From Cytidiella melzeri (Eukaryota > Basidiomycota > Agaricomycetes > Polyporales > Irpicaceae), in NCBI GenBank assembly GCA_022592445.1, contig JABYQR010000010.1, positions 1-64,000 on the forward strand: 64,000 nt of DNA, in the 5' to 3' direction. Below the pieces are notes generated by a model that was not told the origin of the DNA, ran no database searches, and saw only the letters and a list, made by a program, of their open reading frames with translations. The position numbers were made by a program, and so were the translations under genes. Of the stretch, positions 25,939-37,109 are shown in pieces; the stretch's first letter is position 1, and each line of letters opens with the position of its first letter.

Positions 25939-26737
25939 ATGTCTGCTACCATGACTTACACCACTGAAGAGCACGCATTTCACTACGGCACCAAGACAGA
26001 CAGTCGGTGTCCATGCCCAGCGTTGAACGCAATGGCAAACCACGGCTATCTGTAAGTACTCCCTTCGTCTCATCTCTTTGCAGCTGTACAGATCCTGATA
26101 CACTCTTGCTAGACCTCGAAACGGACGGGACATTGGCTTCATGCAAATGGTCGGTGCCCTCCGAGAGGTCTACAACCTCTCCTTCCTCCTCGCACTACTC
26201 CTCACCACTGTCGGCATGTTCACCTGCAGCCCATGGTGGCCGCTGCGTTGGAAAATCGATCTACACGACTTGGCACGGCACAATCGTATCGAGCACAACT
26301 GCTCTCTCACCCATGCCGACGCTGCTTCTGGAGCAGTGTTTGCACCCAATCATACCAGCTTCACGCTGCTCTGCCGTCTCCTCCGGGGTACCAAGACGGA
26401 TACGCTCGCGATCGGCGACTTTGTGGATGCACGGATACGGAGGGCGAAGGAGGATGAGCATCGGGCACCGTTGGACTGGATGCACAGGGAGATTGCACAT
26501 GGAGAGACGGCATTGACGATGCTTGTACTGGGAGAGAGACAAATGGCCGGCGACTCGCTTAACTCGACGATCGTGGTTCCTCGCACCTTTGTGAAGCAGT
26601 GGTTTGGGAGCGATAGGCTGCCGGATGGGTGGAAGAAACCTGAGAAGGAGGTTGGGTTGTGGGAGACAGTTGGCTTGTCTGCGACGGTCAAACAGGCGAT
26701 CAGTGCACAGTTGCACCGTATTGCTCTCAGTGCATAG
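25939..26737 (+). CDS. Heme-thiolate peroxidase, short unspecific peroxygenase / chloroperoxidase family
   Basis: Peroxide-dependent oxygenase with Cys-ligated heme. Two exons, 25939-26051 and 26113-26737 (intron GTAAGT...CTAG), give 245 residues, the size of the short family. The heme-ligand motif CPCPALNAMANHGYLPRNGR spans the junction at residues about 24-43. The acid-base region reads RIEHNCSLTHADA. The catalytic Glu is present, but the usual EHD is EHN, so the third residue of the motif has changed. A strongly hydrophobic segment (NLSFLLALLLTTVGMF) follows the first helix; it sits internally and is common in this subfamily. There is no N-terminal signal peptide (MSATMTYTTEEHAFHYG), so secretion by the classical route is doubtful. 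Confidence 0.9.
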
Positions 26738-27568
26738 GGTTTGCTGTCAATTGGGAGTGAGCTGGCAGGTCTACGGTGATCTTGGGGATGCTGTTGAATA
26801 TTTGTCAGTTGTAAATGTAGAGTAGTATATGGACGTAATGTACCAAAAAAACACAAGAAGCTGCAGTACGCGATAATGAGCTGCAACGTGGGGAATTAGA
26901 CATGAGACGACTGCCCCCGCCGTCAGAGCCTGGGACAGGAACCAATCACTGGCGGGCGTCTCCTGCATGTACTGTACTTCCACCAACCAACCACTCCTCG
27001 TCCTTTGTCTCAGTCCTGCAGTCTAGTACACGGTAACCACATTCCGACCGCATGAAAAACGGTGTACAGCCAGCAACTACAGTCACCGGTGCGTCTTTGT
27101 GATTCAATCATCGTCGTACCTGCAGCTTTGAACGCCTGACAACTTGCAGTGTTGTCAAAGTGCTGTACAATAGCCAGACTATGTACTGCTACCTGTAAGT
27201 CTCGACCCACATTAATATTTGCTTGACTGACTCTTATCGCGGAAACAGTCTGGCCTTGGTTTCACAACAGCCTTGACTCGGTGGACGCCCAACGGGAGCA
27301 CAACGAACCGTACCATCGGATATCAAGCTTGGGCTCGCTCTTGCCCCATGACCCCTTCGGCCTGCGAGGAATTGTTTTCATTCGGACCTCTCGTCGGCGT
27401 CTTCTGCTGTGGGGTATTCTTTATGTCCTGACAGGACATCAACCTGATGGACGATAGCGCAAGCCGAGGGCTCTTAAGACTCGAGGCCACGCTTTGTCTT
27501 TTCCTTCTCCTTTAGCGGCTCTTTCTACCGCCCCGCTGTCTCTTTCTCTCTGTTTCTGTTTCCTAAAG
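26738..27568. other. Intergenic stretch between the peroxygenase and the MFS transporter
   Basis: 831 bp without a supportable gene. The last 80 bp are a pyrimidine-rich leader (TTTCTCTCTGTTTCTGTTTCC). Nothing else was recognised. Confidence 0.6.
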
Positions 27569-30026
27569 ATGCAGACATCCGCAGGAACAACCGCTGCTTT
27601 TGAAGACCCCCAGAGAGACAAGGCGTTGACCAGGAAGGTGTTGTGGAAGCTTGACCTTCGCGTCCTGCCTGCCCTCGCTCTCGTGCGTTTGCGCACTCTC
27701 TGGCAATGATTTACTTCTGACAACTCAAAACCTCAGCTTTGGCTGGCCAACTTTATTGACAGATCTAACGTCGGCAATGCCAAGTGAGCTCATCTTTTAT
27801 CGAGTCTCTTTCCTGTGCCTTACTCGCTTCTTTCTTAGAATTGCTGGTCTGACGACAGACACACACCTTGCAGGCAATCAGTTCAATACCGCTCTTGCCA
27901 GTCAGTCACCCCTCTCTCATCTATCTCTTTGCTGTTCTGACCTCTTATCTTCTAGTTTTCTACGTGCCGTAAGTTTATGATTCCAATCCCACCCCTTTCT
28001 CGCTCTCAATACGGACACTTTCGTCCGTCAAAGATACATCCTCGTAGAGCTTCGTAAGCCCACGCAAGTCTGTTGCAGCACACGTTGAGCTGACAAGCAG
28101 TTATTTATAGCGTCCAACTGGGTAATGAAGAAGATGAAGCCAAGCCGCTGGCTGCCGTTCCTCGTCGCAATCTGGGGTGCCGTCACCACTCTCACCGGTG
28201 TCATACACAACTTTTCCGGCTTGGTCGCTATTCGATTCTTCTTGGGACTTTGTGAAGGCGGTCTTTTACCCGGCATCGTGAGTTTTCTTGTGCTCCAGTT
28301 TTTGTAGAGTTTGCTCATTCCAGCCACTTAGGTCCTGTATCTCAGTACGTTGTATAAGCCCCATGAGTTGCAACAGAGGTTCGTGCTCTACCTTGCAATT
28401 GTATCCTTTGCTGATCATATGCCACAGAGTCGGTATCTTCTATGCATCTGCTTCGCTCTCTGGTGCATTCGGAGGTGAGTCCTCTTACATTTCGCATATG
28501 TATCTCAGACACTCAGCGCCCACCGTCTCCTTGCAGGTCTTCTTGCTAGTGCCATCTTGAACATGGACGGTGTCGGCGGCTTGGCCGGATGGCGATGGAT
28601 CTTCATCCTCGAAGGACTTGCCACCGTTGCGATCGGGTTTCTCGCTTGGATGGTCATGCCCGCGGACCTGAGCTCCGCCAAGTTCTTCACCAACGAGGAA
28701 CGTGAATTTGCTGGTACGCAATTGCTCATCCCACTACCGTCCTCCCCCCTTCTCTGAAACACAACTTCTCCCATCCAGTCTGGCGTTTCCGTCAATCCGC
28801 CGCCGTCACCGACAATGCCCCCTTGTCCGAGCCCGCGCAGAGAATCACCGCTCCAAACGGCGAAGATCCCGAAAAGGAGGAAGAACAGGTAAAGATCGAA
28901 GCTGCCCACACCCCGGCGCCAGTTGCTGTGCACTTTGAGGAAGAAAAGTTTGAGTGGAGGGAGATCCTTCGCGGGATGACCGACATCCAGGTTTGGCTGT
29001 CGGCTATCGCGTATATGGGCATCATCGTCCCTCTGTACTCATTCTCTCTGTTCTTGTACGTCTTGTCTCTGCTTCATTTCCTACATTCATCGTTCAACAC
29101 CGTTGACCCCTGGTTCGTTCTCAAGACCCTCCATCGTAGCAGGCTTGGGTTATCACGGTGGCTCGGCTCAGCTCCACACAGGTGACGACGTCCTCACGAC
29201 TGTTCAATAGCCGCATTATATCTGACCTTTCGGTCAAAACTCAAACAGTACCGCCATACGTCCCGGCTGCCGTGCTCACGGTCGTCGTCTCCATTCTCAG
29301 CGACAAACTCAAATGGCGAGGCCCATTCATGTTGATGCTTCTCCCCATCGCCATCGTAGGCTACATCATTGCCGTTGCAGCCAAGACAAACCTGCAGCGG
29401 TACATTGCTGGTGAGAATCCGTCATCTCCTGATTCAGCTCTTACGGTGTATATCTTTTCCTGCTCCATACTAAAGCCGGTTCAAACTTAGTGCATCTAAT
29501 GGCCACCGGTCTCTACCCCTGCGGCCCTTGCATCCTCTCCATCCTCCCCAACAACACCGCCGGACATTACAAGAGGGCGACGACGATCGCGCTTCAACTC
29601 GCCATCGCAAATTGTGGAGGTTTCGTCGCTACGTTTGCATACACACCGGGTTAGTGCGCCAACTGCTTCTAACTCGCCCGAACTGTAACTGACTTTCCTT
29701 CTCCTATCCTGCTTCAATTTTTCCGTTCCGTTCCCAACCAGACCAAGCACCGGCTTACAAGACGGGACACAGTATCGCTCTCGCGTTTGTATGCCTGGCG
29801 TGGGTCTTTGTCGGTCTCAACGTGTAAGTTGCGCTGTTTCTATTCGTTTTCCATCTCCATTGCGATTTCAACAATGACTCTGCAGCGCGTACTGCATGTA
29901 CGAGAACAAGGCTCGCGCGGACGGTCGTCGAGACAGCAACGTCGACAAGTACCAGGAACTCTGGGACAGCGGCAAAACTCGTGCTCCTATCGGAGATCGT
30001 TCTCCTGCGTTCAAGTTCACGTTGTA
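27569..30026 (+). CDS. MFS transporter, anion:cation symporter type (Dal5/Tna1-like allantoate/nicotinate family)
   Basis: Plasma-membrane organic-anion permease. Start ATG 27569 (MQTSAGTTAAFEDPQRDKAL) with the family's cytosolic LTRKVLWKLDLRVLPALAL. Next is WLANFIDRSNVGNAK in TM1, split by introns. TM segments continue through NWVMKKMKPSRWLPFLVAIW, GLVAIRFFLGLCEGGLLPG and YASASLSGAFGGLLASAI. GWRWIFILEGLATVAIGF follows. The central loop is acidic (EDPEKEEEQVKIEAA). The second half has DIQVWLSAIAYMGIIVPLYS, the loop SDKLKWRGPFMLML, and PCGPCILSILPNNTAGHYKR, typical of the family. The tail reads KYQELWDSGKTRAPIGDRSP and stops at TAG 30024. Twelve TMs expected, about ten introns. The substrate cannot be read from the sequence. 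Confidence 0.85.
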
Positions 30027-30326
30027 GCCACGGGCGGAAAAAGATGAACATGCCTTTTCTTTCCCTACGCTGTCAATTTGTACGATGGAGAGCCAAAGTG
30101 TATTTGTACTTGAAGGAGAATTCTGACTTGACGAGAGAACACGACAAAAGCTGTGTAAACGAAACTAGCGATGGTGCGACGCGACGAACGAGAGATGCGA
30201 TGTCGATACAAATGGACAGCGTGGATGGGTAACTAGCAGTACATGTAAGCAATACATAGATGCAGGGATGTTGTCGTAAATTGTGTCGTGACGGGGTTCG
30301 TAAGGAGAGAACGCGGCGCAGCCACG
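30027..30326. other. Short convergent intergenic stretch
   Basis: 300 bp shared by the 3' ends of the MFS gene (+) and the IQGAP gene (-). No gene seen. Confidence 0.7.
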
Positions 30327-33300
30327 TTAGACATAGAACCTGGAAAACATCAGTCTTCAATGACCTTTTATTTGGGACTTCAACAGTACTCACTTCTTGT
30401 TAACTTGGTAGAGGAAGAGGTCGAGGTTGAACTTTACAGAATCGTTCGCAATAGCATATGCCGCCTTGTTCTCGAACTGTGCCTGCAGCAGATCCTCCAT
30501 TTTGACATCCGCGTGTGCGACTCGATTGGTGATCCCAAGGCTGTTGTTGAATATTTCGACGCTGAAAACGCCAACTTGGTTTGAGGAGAGTATGATGTCG
30601 ATTTTGTCGAACTGCCGAGGAGAGAATTGGGCAATAGACAGCAAAATGCCCTTGTCGTAAAAGTGCTGCGCACTGTATTTGTACGACCCAAACTGTGGAG
30701 TCTTGCCAGCCTTCTGTAGTTCGCGCATGTGGAAATACTGCTTGGTGAAAGGCATGACAAACCGTTTCTTCCTGTAAGCACCAGCCGCTTCAGTAGAATT
30801 CAACACATGCACCGTTGGGGCTTACCCTTTGTTCCGCTGCATTGTGCTCATCGCACCCTCAACGTAGTCATGGTAGCTGTTTATCTGTTCCTCGTGGAAT
30901 CTCTTGCGCTCCTCAAGATACTTCATGGCTTCCTCCATACTTGTTTTCTCGTTCTGCCGCTGCACGCGACGACGGTTCTTGCTCCGCACGTCACCTGCTA
31001 TTGCGTTGAGGATGCCCTGGTAGGAGTCGTTCCGAGATATTTTGCCTCGCTTTTCGAGCTCAAGCAAGAAAAAGATAGCATGTGCTTTGACCTCTCGGAA
31101 CGTCATTCTAAAAACCATCAGCATCGACTCGCGGTTTCGTACTGACATGGGCCACTTACGATCGAATATCTTCCAGCCTGTAAGCAGAATCAGCATGTGC
31201 AGTCGACGGCATGCGACGTTGAGCACGGTATTGCTCTTTTTCAGTCTCCTCCAAAATGGTCTCCCATCTGAGCTCATGCTCATCGGTTACTGGCTGCATC
31301 AAAGACTCGACGAGATCTTTGGCTGGCTGCACTCGGAGGATCGCTAGGACTGCTCTCTTAGCCTGAACCCACAGCGCCTTCTCATCAGCTCCGGGGTCTT
31401 AAGTACGACGTCAGTCACAGCTACCATATGCAAAAGGCTACCACTGTACCTTTGACATGAGCGAACCGGTTGGTCAGCTGCAGTTCGATAGCGACGTCTC
31501 TAGCGTCGTTCAGGTCCTCGTTGGCTCCAATATGTGGGACACCGTCCAGTTCCGACAGAATCACGTGAAGAGTATCATCTCGTTTAGGCGCCTAATCGTT
31601 CAGTCAGTGCCATGGCCGCCTTCCCTGTTCTCCTCCAAAAGCTCACCAGATCATCCAGATGACGTGAGAGTAGAGCGTGCATCTTGTATACCTCATTGGG
31701 TGTGATGTAAACAGACTTGGGCTGCACAGTGGCATCGTGAAACTCGTAAGCGTGATATTGAGTCTCGGCATCGGGTACGTTGGCAACTGCAAAGGCTTTC
31801 AGTAGAAGGACAGATGAACAAGACTGGCGGCTCACCCTCCAGAAGCCAGTTTGTGAGTTGACCAATAGCTTTCTGTACATATCCGTTGACAGGCACGTAA
31901 CACTGATCGTTATTGTCTGCTTCGAACTGGCGCGCACTCGTGATCTGCGTAAGCATACGAGAGATCTGCGCCAAGTTCTTGCGCCCGGCGATGTCGACTG
32001 TCTTTGACACAATGTCGAACGTTTCTGGAGTCCTGCATGAACGGGTCAGATCCGTGTACTAGACAAAAAACGTGCGCCTATCTTGCTTACATGATCGCAG
32101 GGTTGATGTACCGATAGTAAACAAGTCTAGCGATACAAGCCGCATGAACTGCAGGAGGTGCTTCCGGGAATCGTTCCTATGGAGGCTCAGTAGGAACTGA
32201 ACAGTCACATAATACCAATCACGTACTCGTAAAGCATGCAGGGCTTCCCTTGCTAGATACCTCATACCATAGGGCATGCGTTGCGTGGACTGCACCAGAG
32301 CTGCGACGAAAGTTTCGGTCCACCATTGGAGAAGCTGAAGATCTGCGCGGATTACATTAGACAGGGTTGATAAAACTATCACAAACCTTACGTCTGATGT
32401 ACTCTCCACGAGTACCGTAGTCCTCCAGGGCCTCCTGGAACGACACATCCTTTGGAGCACGACTAGGGATACCAGTACGAGTCTCTTCTAGGTCAATGCG
32501 AGTGCGATATATCTAGCGACAACACTCAACGTGGATGATGCAACAAATGTCAGAGATACTCACGACGCTGGGGTTCGCCTCCAGGTTGATTTCATCGGCA
32601 GACTCAACAAGGTCTTTGATGGGAGCTTGCAAAGTTTCCCGAACGTACACGACCTGCTTTGGACGCACATAATGTATCGCAACCCCGACATACAAAGGAT
32701 GGGCGGTAAGAACATCGTCGATGCTCGGCGCAGAATGGATTTCATTGTGTATAGCAGTCTAAGAAAGTAAGTAACACAATAATGCATACACTACGACACT
32801 TACCTGGAGGAGCTTGAGCAGTAGGTAATCTTCCCGACGATCTTGCCCATACCCAAAGATATTCAGGGTTACGCGTTCTGCAAGCTTCCGTTGCGTGTCC
32901 ACATCCTCATCCGTGCCAACTAAAGTGAAGAGTCGAGCGAGATATTCCCCTTTCGTCTGAAGTAAATAGAAGAGTTGCTGGTAAAGCTCCAGCTTCCTCT
33001 TGGCAGCAGCGTCGAGCGTGCTCGGCCCTGCAAAGGGATCGCCATGGGCAGCTAGCACAGAAGCTCTTGCCGCATGTACAGCTACGTTGTCTGCACCGTG
33101 CTTGCGCCGAGCTTTCAGCACCTCTTCGAAGCTTTTGACGTTCTGTACAACAAGGGCAATCTTGACATCCAAATCGTCTACGTGGCTCTCCAGCGCCTGA
33201 TTTTCCCGGATACGCTTGACAATGGCTTGTCGCATACGCTCGAGCTTGATCTCCTCCTGGAAATCGGCCTCTGAGTCATCAAGCAAGTGGACGAAATTCT

Positions 33301-36300
33301 TAATCGTGTCGACGCTAACGTTAGTTCCAAGTGTAAGCTGTCGATACTGCTCTCTAGTCTCCTTTGCACGGAACAGCGACTGGATCTGGACGACTTTATC
33401 CATGTTATTGCGATAATGCCGTAACATAGCTCGAAACTTCTCGCGCACCATAGCGCCTCGCACCACAGCCTGAAAGCCCACCACGTCAGGCTCTACGAAG
33501 ATCAAGCGCTTGTTCTGCTCGCGATGACGGGTTCGAGCGAGCGCAGCTCTGGCAAAGGCCTGAAGAGTGTTGACGCCCTTGATCACCTTGACTTGTCCTA
33601 TAGCACTCTTGAGCACAGCATGATGCCGTCTAACAAGGTATCCTCTTGCTTGGGCTTGCAACCCCATAATGCTTGGCGTAGCTCTCGCCAATCCGTCGTC
33701 TTGCACAGCCAGACGCTGCCTGAGAAGACATCCCTTGGCGTGTGCCTGAAATGCAATCACACCTGGCGTCGCCTTTCGCAATCCCCGGATGAGCGTAAGT
33801 AGCCGCTTACGAGCCAGGAACGTGCGAGCGGCGGCCTGAATGCGGACTGTGATGTCGTCGAGATCATCCAACTTCGCCAGTTGTACCGAGATATGCCTGC
33901 GAACCAGAACACCACGACAATGTGCTTGTAAGAGGGTGGCGCTGGCGCTTGTTCTCCTGAGAGCAACGAGTTGAGCACCTGCTTTCCTCCTGAGGAGCAC
34001 ACCACGACCGTGTGCCTGCAGAGCAACTATTGACTGGAAGTTTTTCGGCTTAGTCAGTGAAGCCTGGAAGTCTCGGTGCGCCCGACGAGCAAGTTGAGCA
34101 CGAGCAAAGGACTGCAGCTTCGTCACTGCTGTTCTGCAGTTTGTCAGCGCCACCTTCTGCTGCGAGAACTTCCGCCGCTGAAGTACGCCTCTTGCTTGAG
34201 CCTGCACCTGTATGAAAGTACCGACAGCGCTGCGGATCCTTCTCACGTATAAACGCCAGTCACGTCGAGCAATAAGCCCTCTTGCGTGGGCTTGGAGAGC
34301 AACTACCCAAGGCTCAAGGTTCGAACACTGTTCACGCATACGCTCAATCCTAGCACGAGCCACGGCGCCACGAATGCGCGCTTGGAACTTGGCGATAGAG
34401 CGTTCCGCCAACTGGATCTGACCGCGTCGCGTCGCCTGTGCTTTCCGAACCAGAAAAGCCCGAGCAGTAGCCTGGGTAGCTATGATTGAGCCTTCGTTTT
34501 CGAGCAATACACGATCTCGACCTGTGAAGCGGTTATTAGCCTGTTCAAGAAGAGATCATTACTACATACGCTCTTCCTCAGTCTCTGGCTCTTCGTCCGG
34601 CTCTTCGTTGATTTCCTTCGCCAACTCGCGACCTACGTTTCCGAAGTTGGGCATCGCAACCCCTGAGTCCTTGAGCCCCTTCTGTGTCATTTCCAATTGA
34701 TCGTCGGAGAACTGCAGTCGTCCAAGAAGATTACCGATACGCTCGGCCAATCCGCGACGCGCTAGAAGATGACTGTATATCTACAATGAGACTCGATGCT
34801 CGACAGCGCAAACATGATTCACGTACCTAAGAGCATGAATGCAATAAATGACTTTCGGGAAGTTTTTCTTCTCATAAAGGTCCGTCAATTCAAAGATAAA
34901 GCTCTATAGTCAAGGTGAGTAGGGATAACTGCGTACATTTGGCAGCGACTTGCCTCGGGTAACCCCACGAATCGTACGAAATTGAAGAATACGTTGATGT
35001 TGTCCGAGTGTCTGAAATCGAGTTTCGGAGCCTGCCAATAAAATATGTATGGGCATCAGATGAGTCACAAAGCGGTCGACATTACCTCATATATACGACG
35101 GACAACTTGCTCGCCCTGGAACACTCGCACAAGCTTCGCCAGTACGACACCATTTCGCATACCCTCCTCCATCTCCACTACACCGAATCCCAGCTCCTCT
35201 CCTAAGCAGCCCTCTATCCATTGTTGAGCTTCTCCAACGTGACAAAGATATTCGTAGGCTTGTAGAAGATTTCGTTGAACGTCCGCCCACAAGCCTCTAG
35301 TCAAACGAGATGACGGAAGAGGGGAAGACGGTGCACTCGGCAACTTGTCTTTCGATAACCTTAACCGCCCTGGGATACCAGCAACATCATCGGCATCCGC
35401 TACTCCAGCAAACTTCCCATTACTCCTGTCCAAGAATGGCGCCCTACTCTCTCGCATCTCCTTCCGCGCCTCCTCCTCCCGCTTCTCCCTAGCTGCACGG
35501 CGCGCTCGCCAGTCGTCTGGTGGCGCAGGTAGAGGTTCTTCTGTCTTCTCTTCAGCAACCCAGTCGTCTGGCGCGTCGCCACTTGCGATCCGAGGCAGGT
35601 GGCGTCCTAGCTTATGGCCAGCAGAAAGTTCATTACCATACCTTGCCGCCTTTCTAGCCATGTAGGAGCTCCGGTATAGCTGCGGAGTCATTACCGAGGA
35701 CGAGCTCTCTGGAGATCGCGCAGGTTTCGAGAACTCTGTCTGCTTCTGTGGGGATACGGAATGAGCACGCGTTAAAGTAGAGGTGGGTGACGGTCGATTA
35801 GAGAAGGGATATTTATCCGGAGAAGTGGGTGTAGATGTAGAGTGAAGATCGCCATAGAGAGAGGTCGGCCTACGTTGTCGACTTTGGTTGGAAGAGGTAT
35901 CGGAAAGCAAGGTACGCGAAGAAGCAGATGTAATTGAGGAGGACGATGTCGCGTCGGACGCGGTAGACGAGCCAGTCGAAGTCGGCGCGAGGTTGTCGAT
36001 CGTATGTGATCGGGAGCGAAGAGTGGGAGTGGGAGTGGATGGTTCTGAACGTTTCTCGTCGCGGCCGAATGGATAGTTGTGGATTCTCTCAGAGACAGAG
36101 GTACTTGGAGACGCAAAACCAGGCGTTAGGGGTAAACGAATGCGATTTGGAGTTGGAGAAGAGAAAGGCGAGGATGTAGAGTCTGGGTTCTCGATGGTGA
36201 CGCCTGTTGTGTTCGGAGACAACGGCGAAGCGATAATGGCGGGCAATGTATGTCGCTTGAGGGCGGTGGGGGTACGATGTTCTTCGGGGGAGCTACTCCT

Positions 36301-36717
36301 CTGCACCGAAGTAAAAGTAGCAGTATCAGCGGTGTATGGGAGTCGAGATGCAATCTCCATGGTACGCGAGCTTGAGTAGGTTTGTGGGGGTTCTGCACTC
36401 TCAAATGTTGCAGTCGCCAGCCTACTGTCGGATACCGGCGTGCGCCCCTCTGTAGGTGTCTCTGGCCGCGTACGGTCTTCCCATTTGCCACGAACAGTGT
36501 CCAAACTAGCTCCTGAACGATGGCCTGGTGTCCATCTACGGTTCGGAGCACCGGTTGGCTTACTCAGTAGCAGGTTATTTGTCTGAGAGCCTGAGCGGGA
36601 CAGAGAACCACTACGCGTCGATGATGGACGGTCAAGGAGCTTCTGCTGATAGGGAAAAGGTGCGCCAGAGGTTGAGCTAGGTCGCTGGGCACCGGAGAAC
36701 GATTGCGCTCGTTCCAT
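30327..36717 (-). CDS. IQGAP-family cytokinesis scaffold (Rng2-like)
   Basis: Scaffold of the actomyosin ring. ATG 36717 (MERAQSFSGAQRPSSTSGAP) opens a ~480-residue Ser/Thr/Pro-rich disordered region. A calponin-homology domain follows (WADVQRNLLQAYEYLCHVGE, then NGVVLAKLVRVFQGEQVVRR), split by introns at 35090-34790. Between 34490 and 33370 I count 13 IQ-like repeats of the form LQAHARGLIARR. A GAP-related domain (about 32760-31200) comes next. The RasGAP C-terminal domain (KKRFVMPFTKQYFHMRELQK ... FNLDLFLYQVNKK) follows. A GTGAGT intron at 30393-30340 leads to a 13-nt last exon giving KKFYV, matching the KKFY ending of animal IQGAPs. Reading through that intron would stop two residues early. 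About 15 exons. Catalytic GAP activity is not expected in this family. Confidence 0.88.
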
Positions 36718-37109
36718 AGCCGTGAGTAGGTCGTGGACTCGTGGTGTCGTAATTGAGATGGTTGAGATTCGAAGTGAAGTCAGAGAGAGACTAAGACGTG
36801 AGCAATACCTCACCGACGAGCAGTAGAATTGTCGGTATTCGCGTCGTGTACGTCCTCACGGTCGCAGAGAGCTGGATGCATGTGCAGAGCATAAAGCGAG
36901 GCGAGGTTGATCTCACGACGCGCATGGCCACTGAGCTTGAGCGCCTATCGTACAGTTCATCTGAACTGTACATCTTTGGTAACCGTAGCATACATACTAG
37001 AAAGACCTCGAGAACTGCTCAATTTGTGTATGAAAAACTACGAAAGCATGTCACATATTGATATCATAGCACCTCGAATCGCCACCACCCATGGCATATC
37101 AAGCTGGAA
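36718..37109. other. Intergenic: IQGAP promoter and ligase 3' end
   Basis: 392 bp between two minus-strand genes. No TATA box or other motif stands out. Confidence 0.6.
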
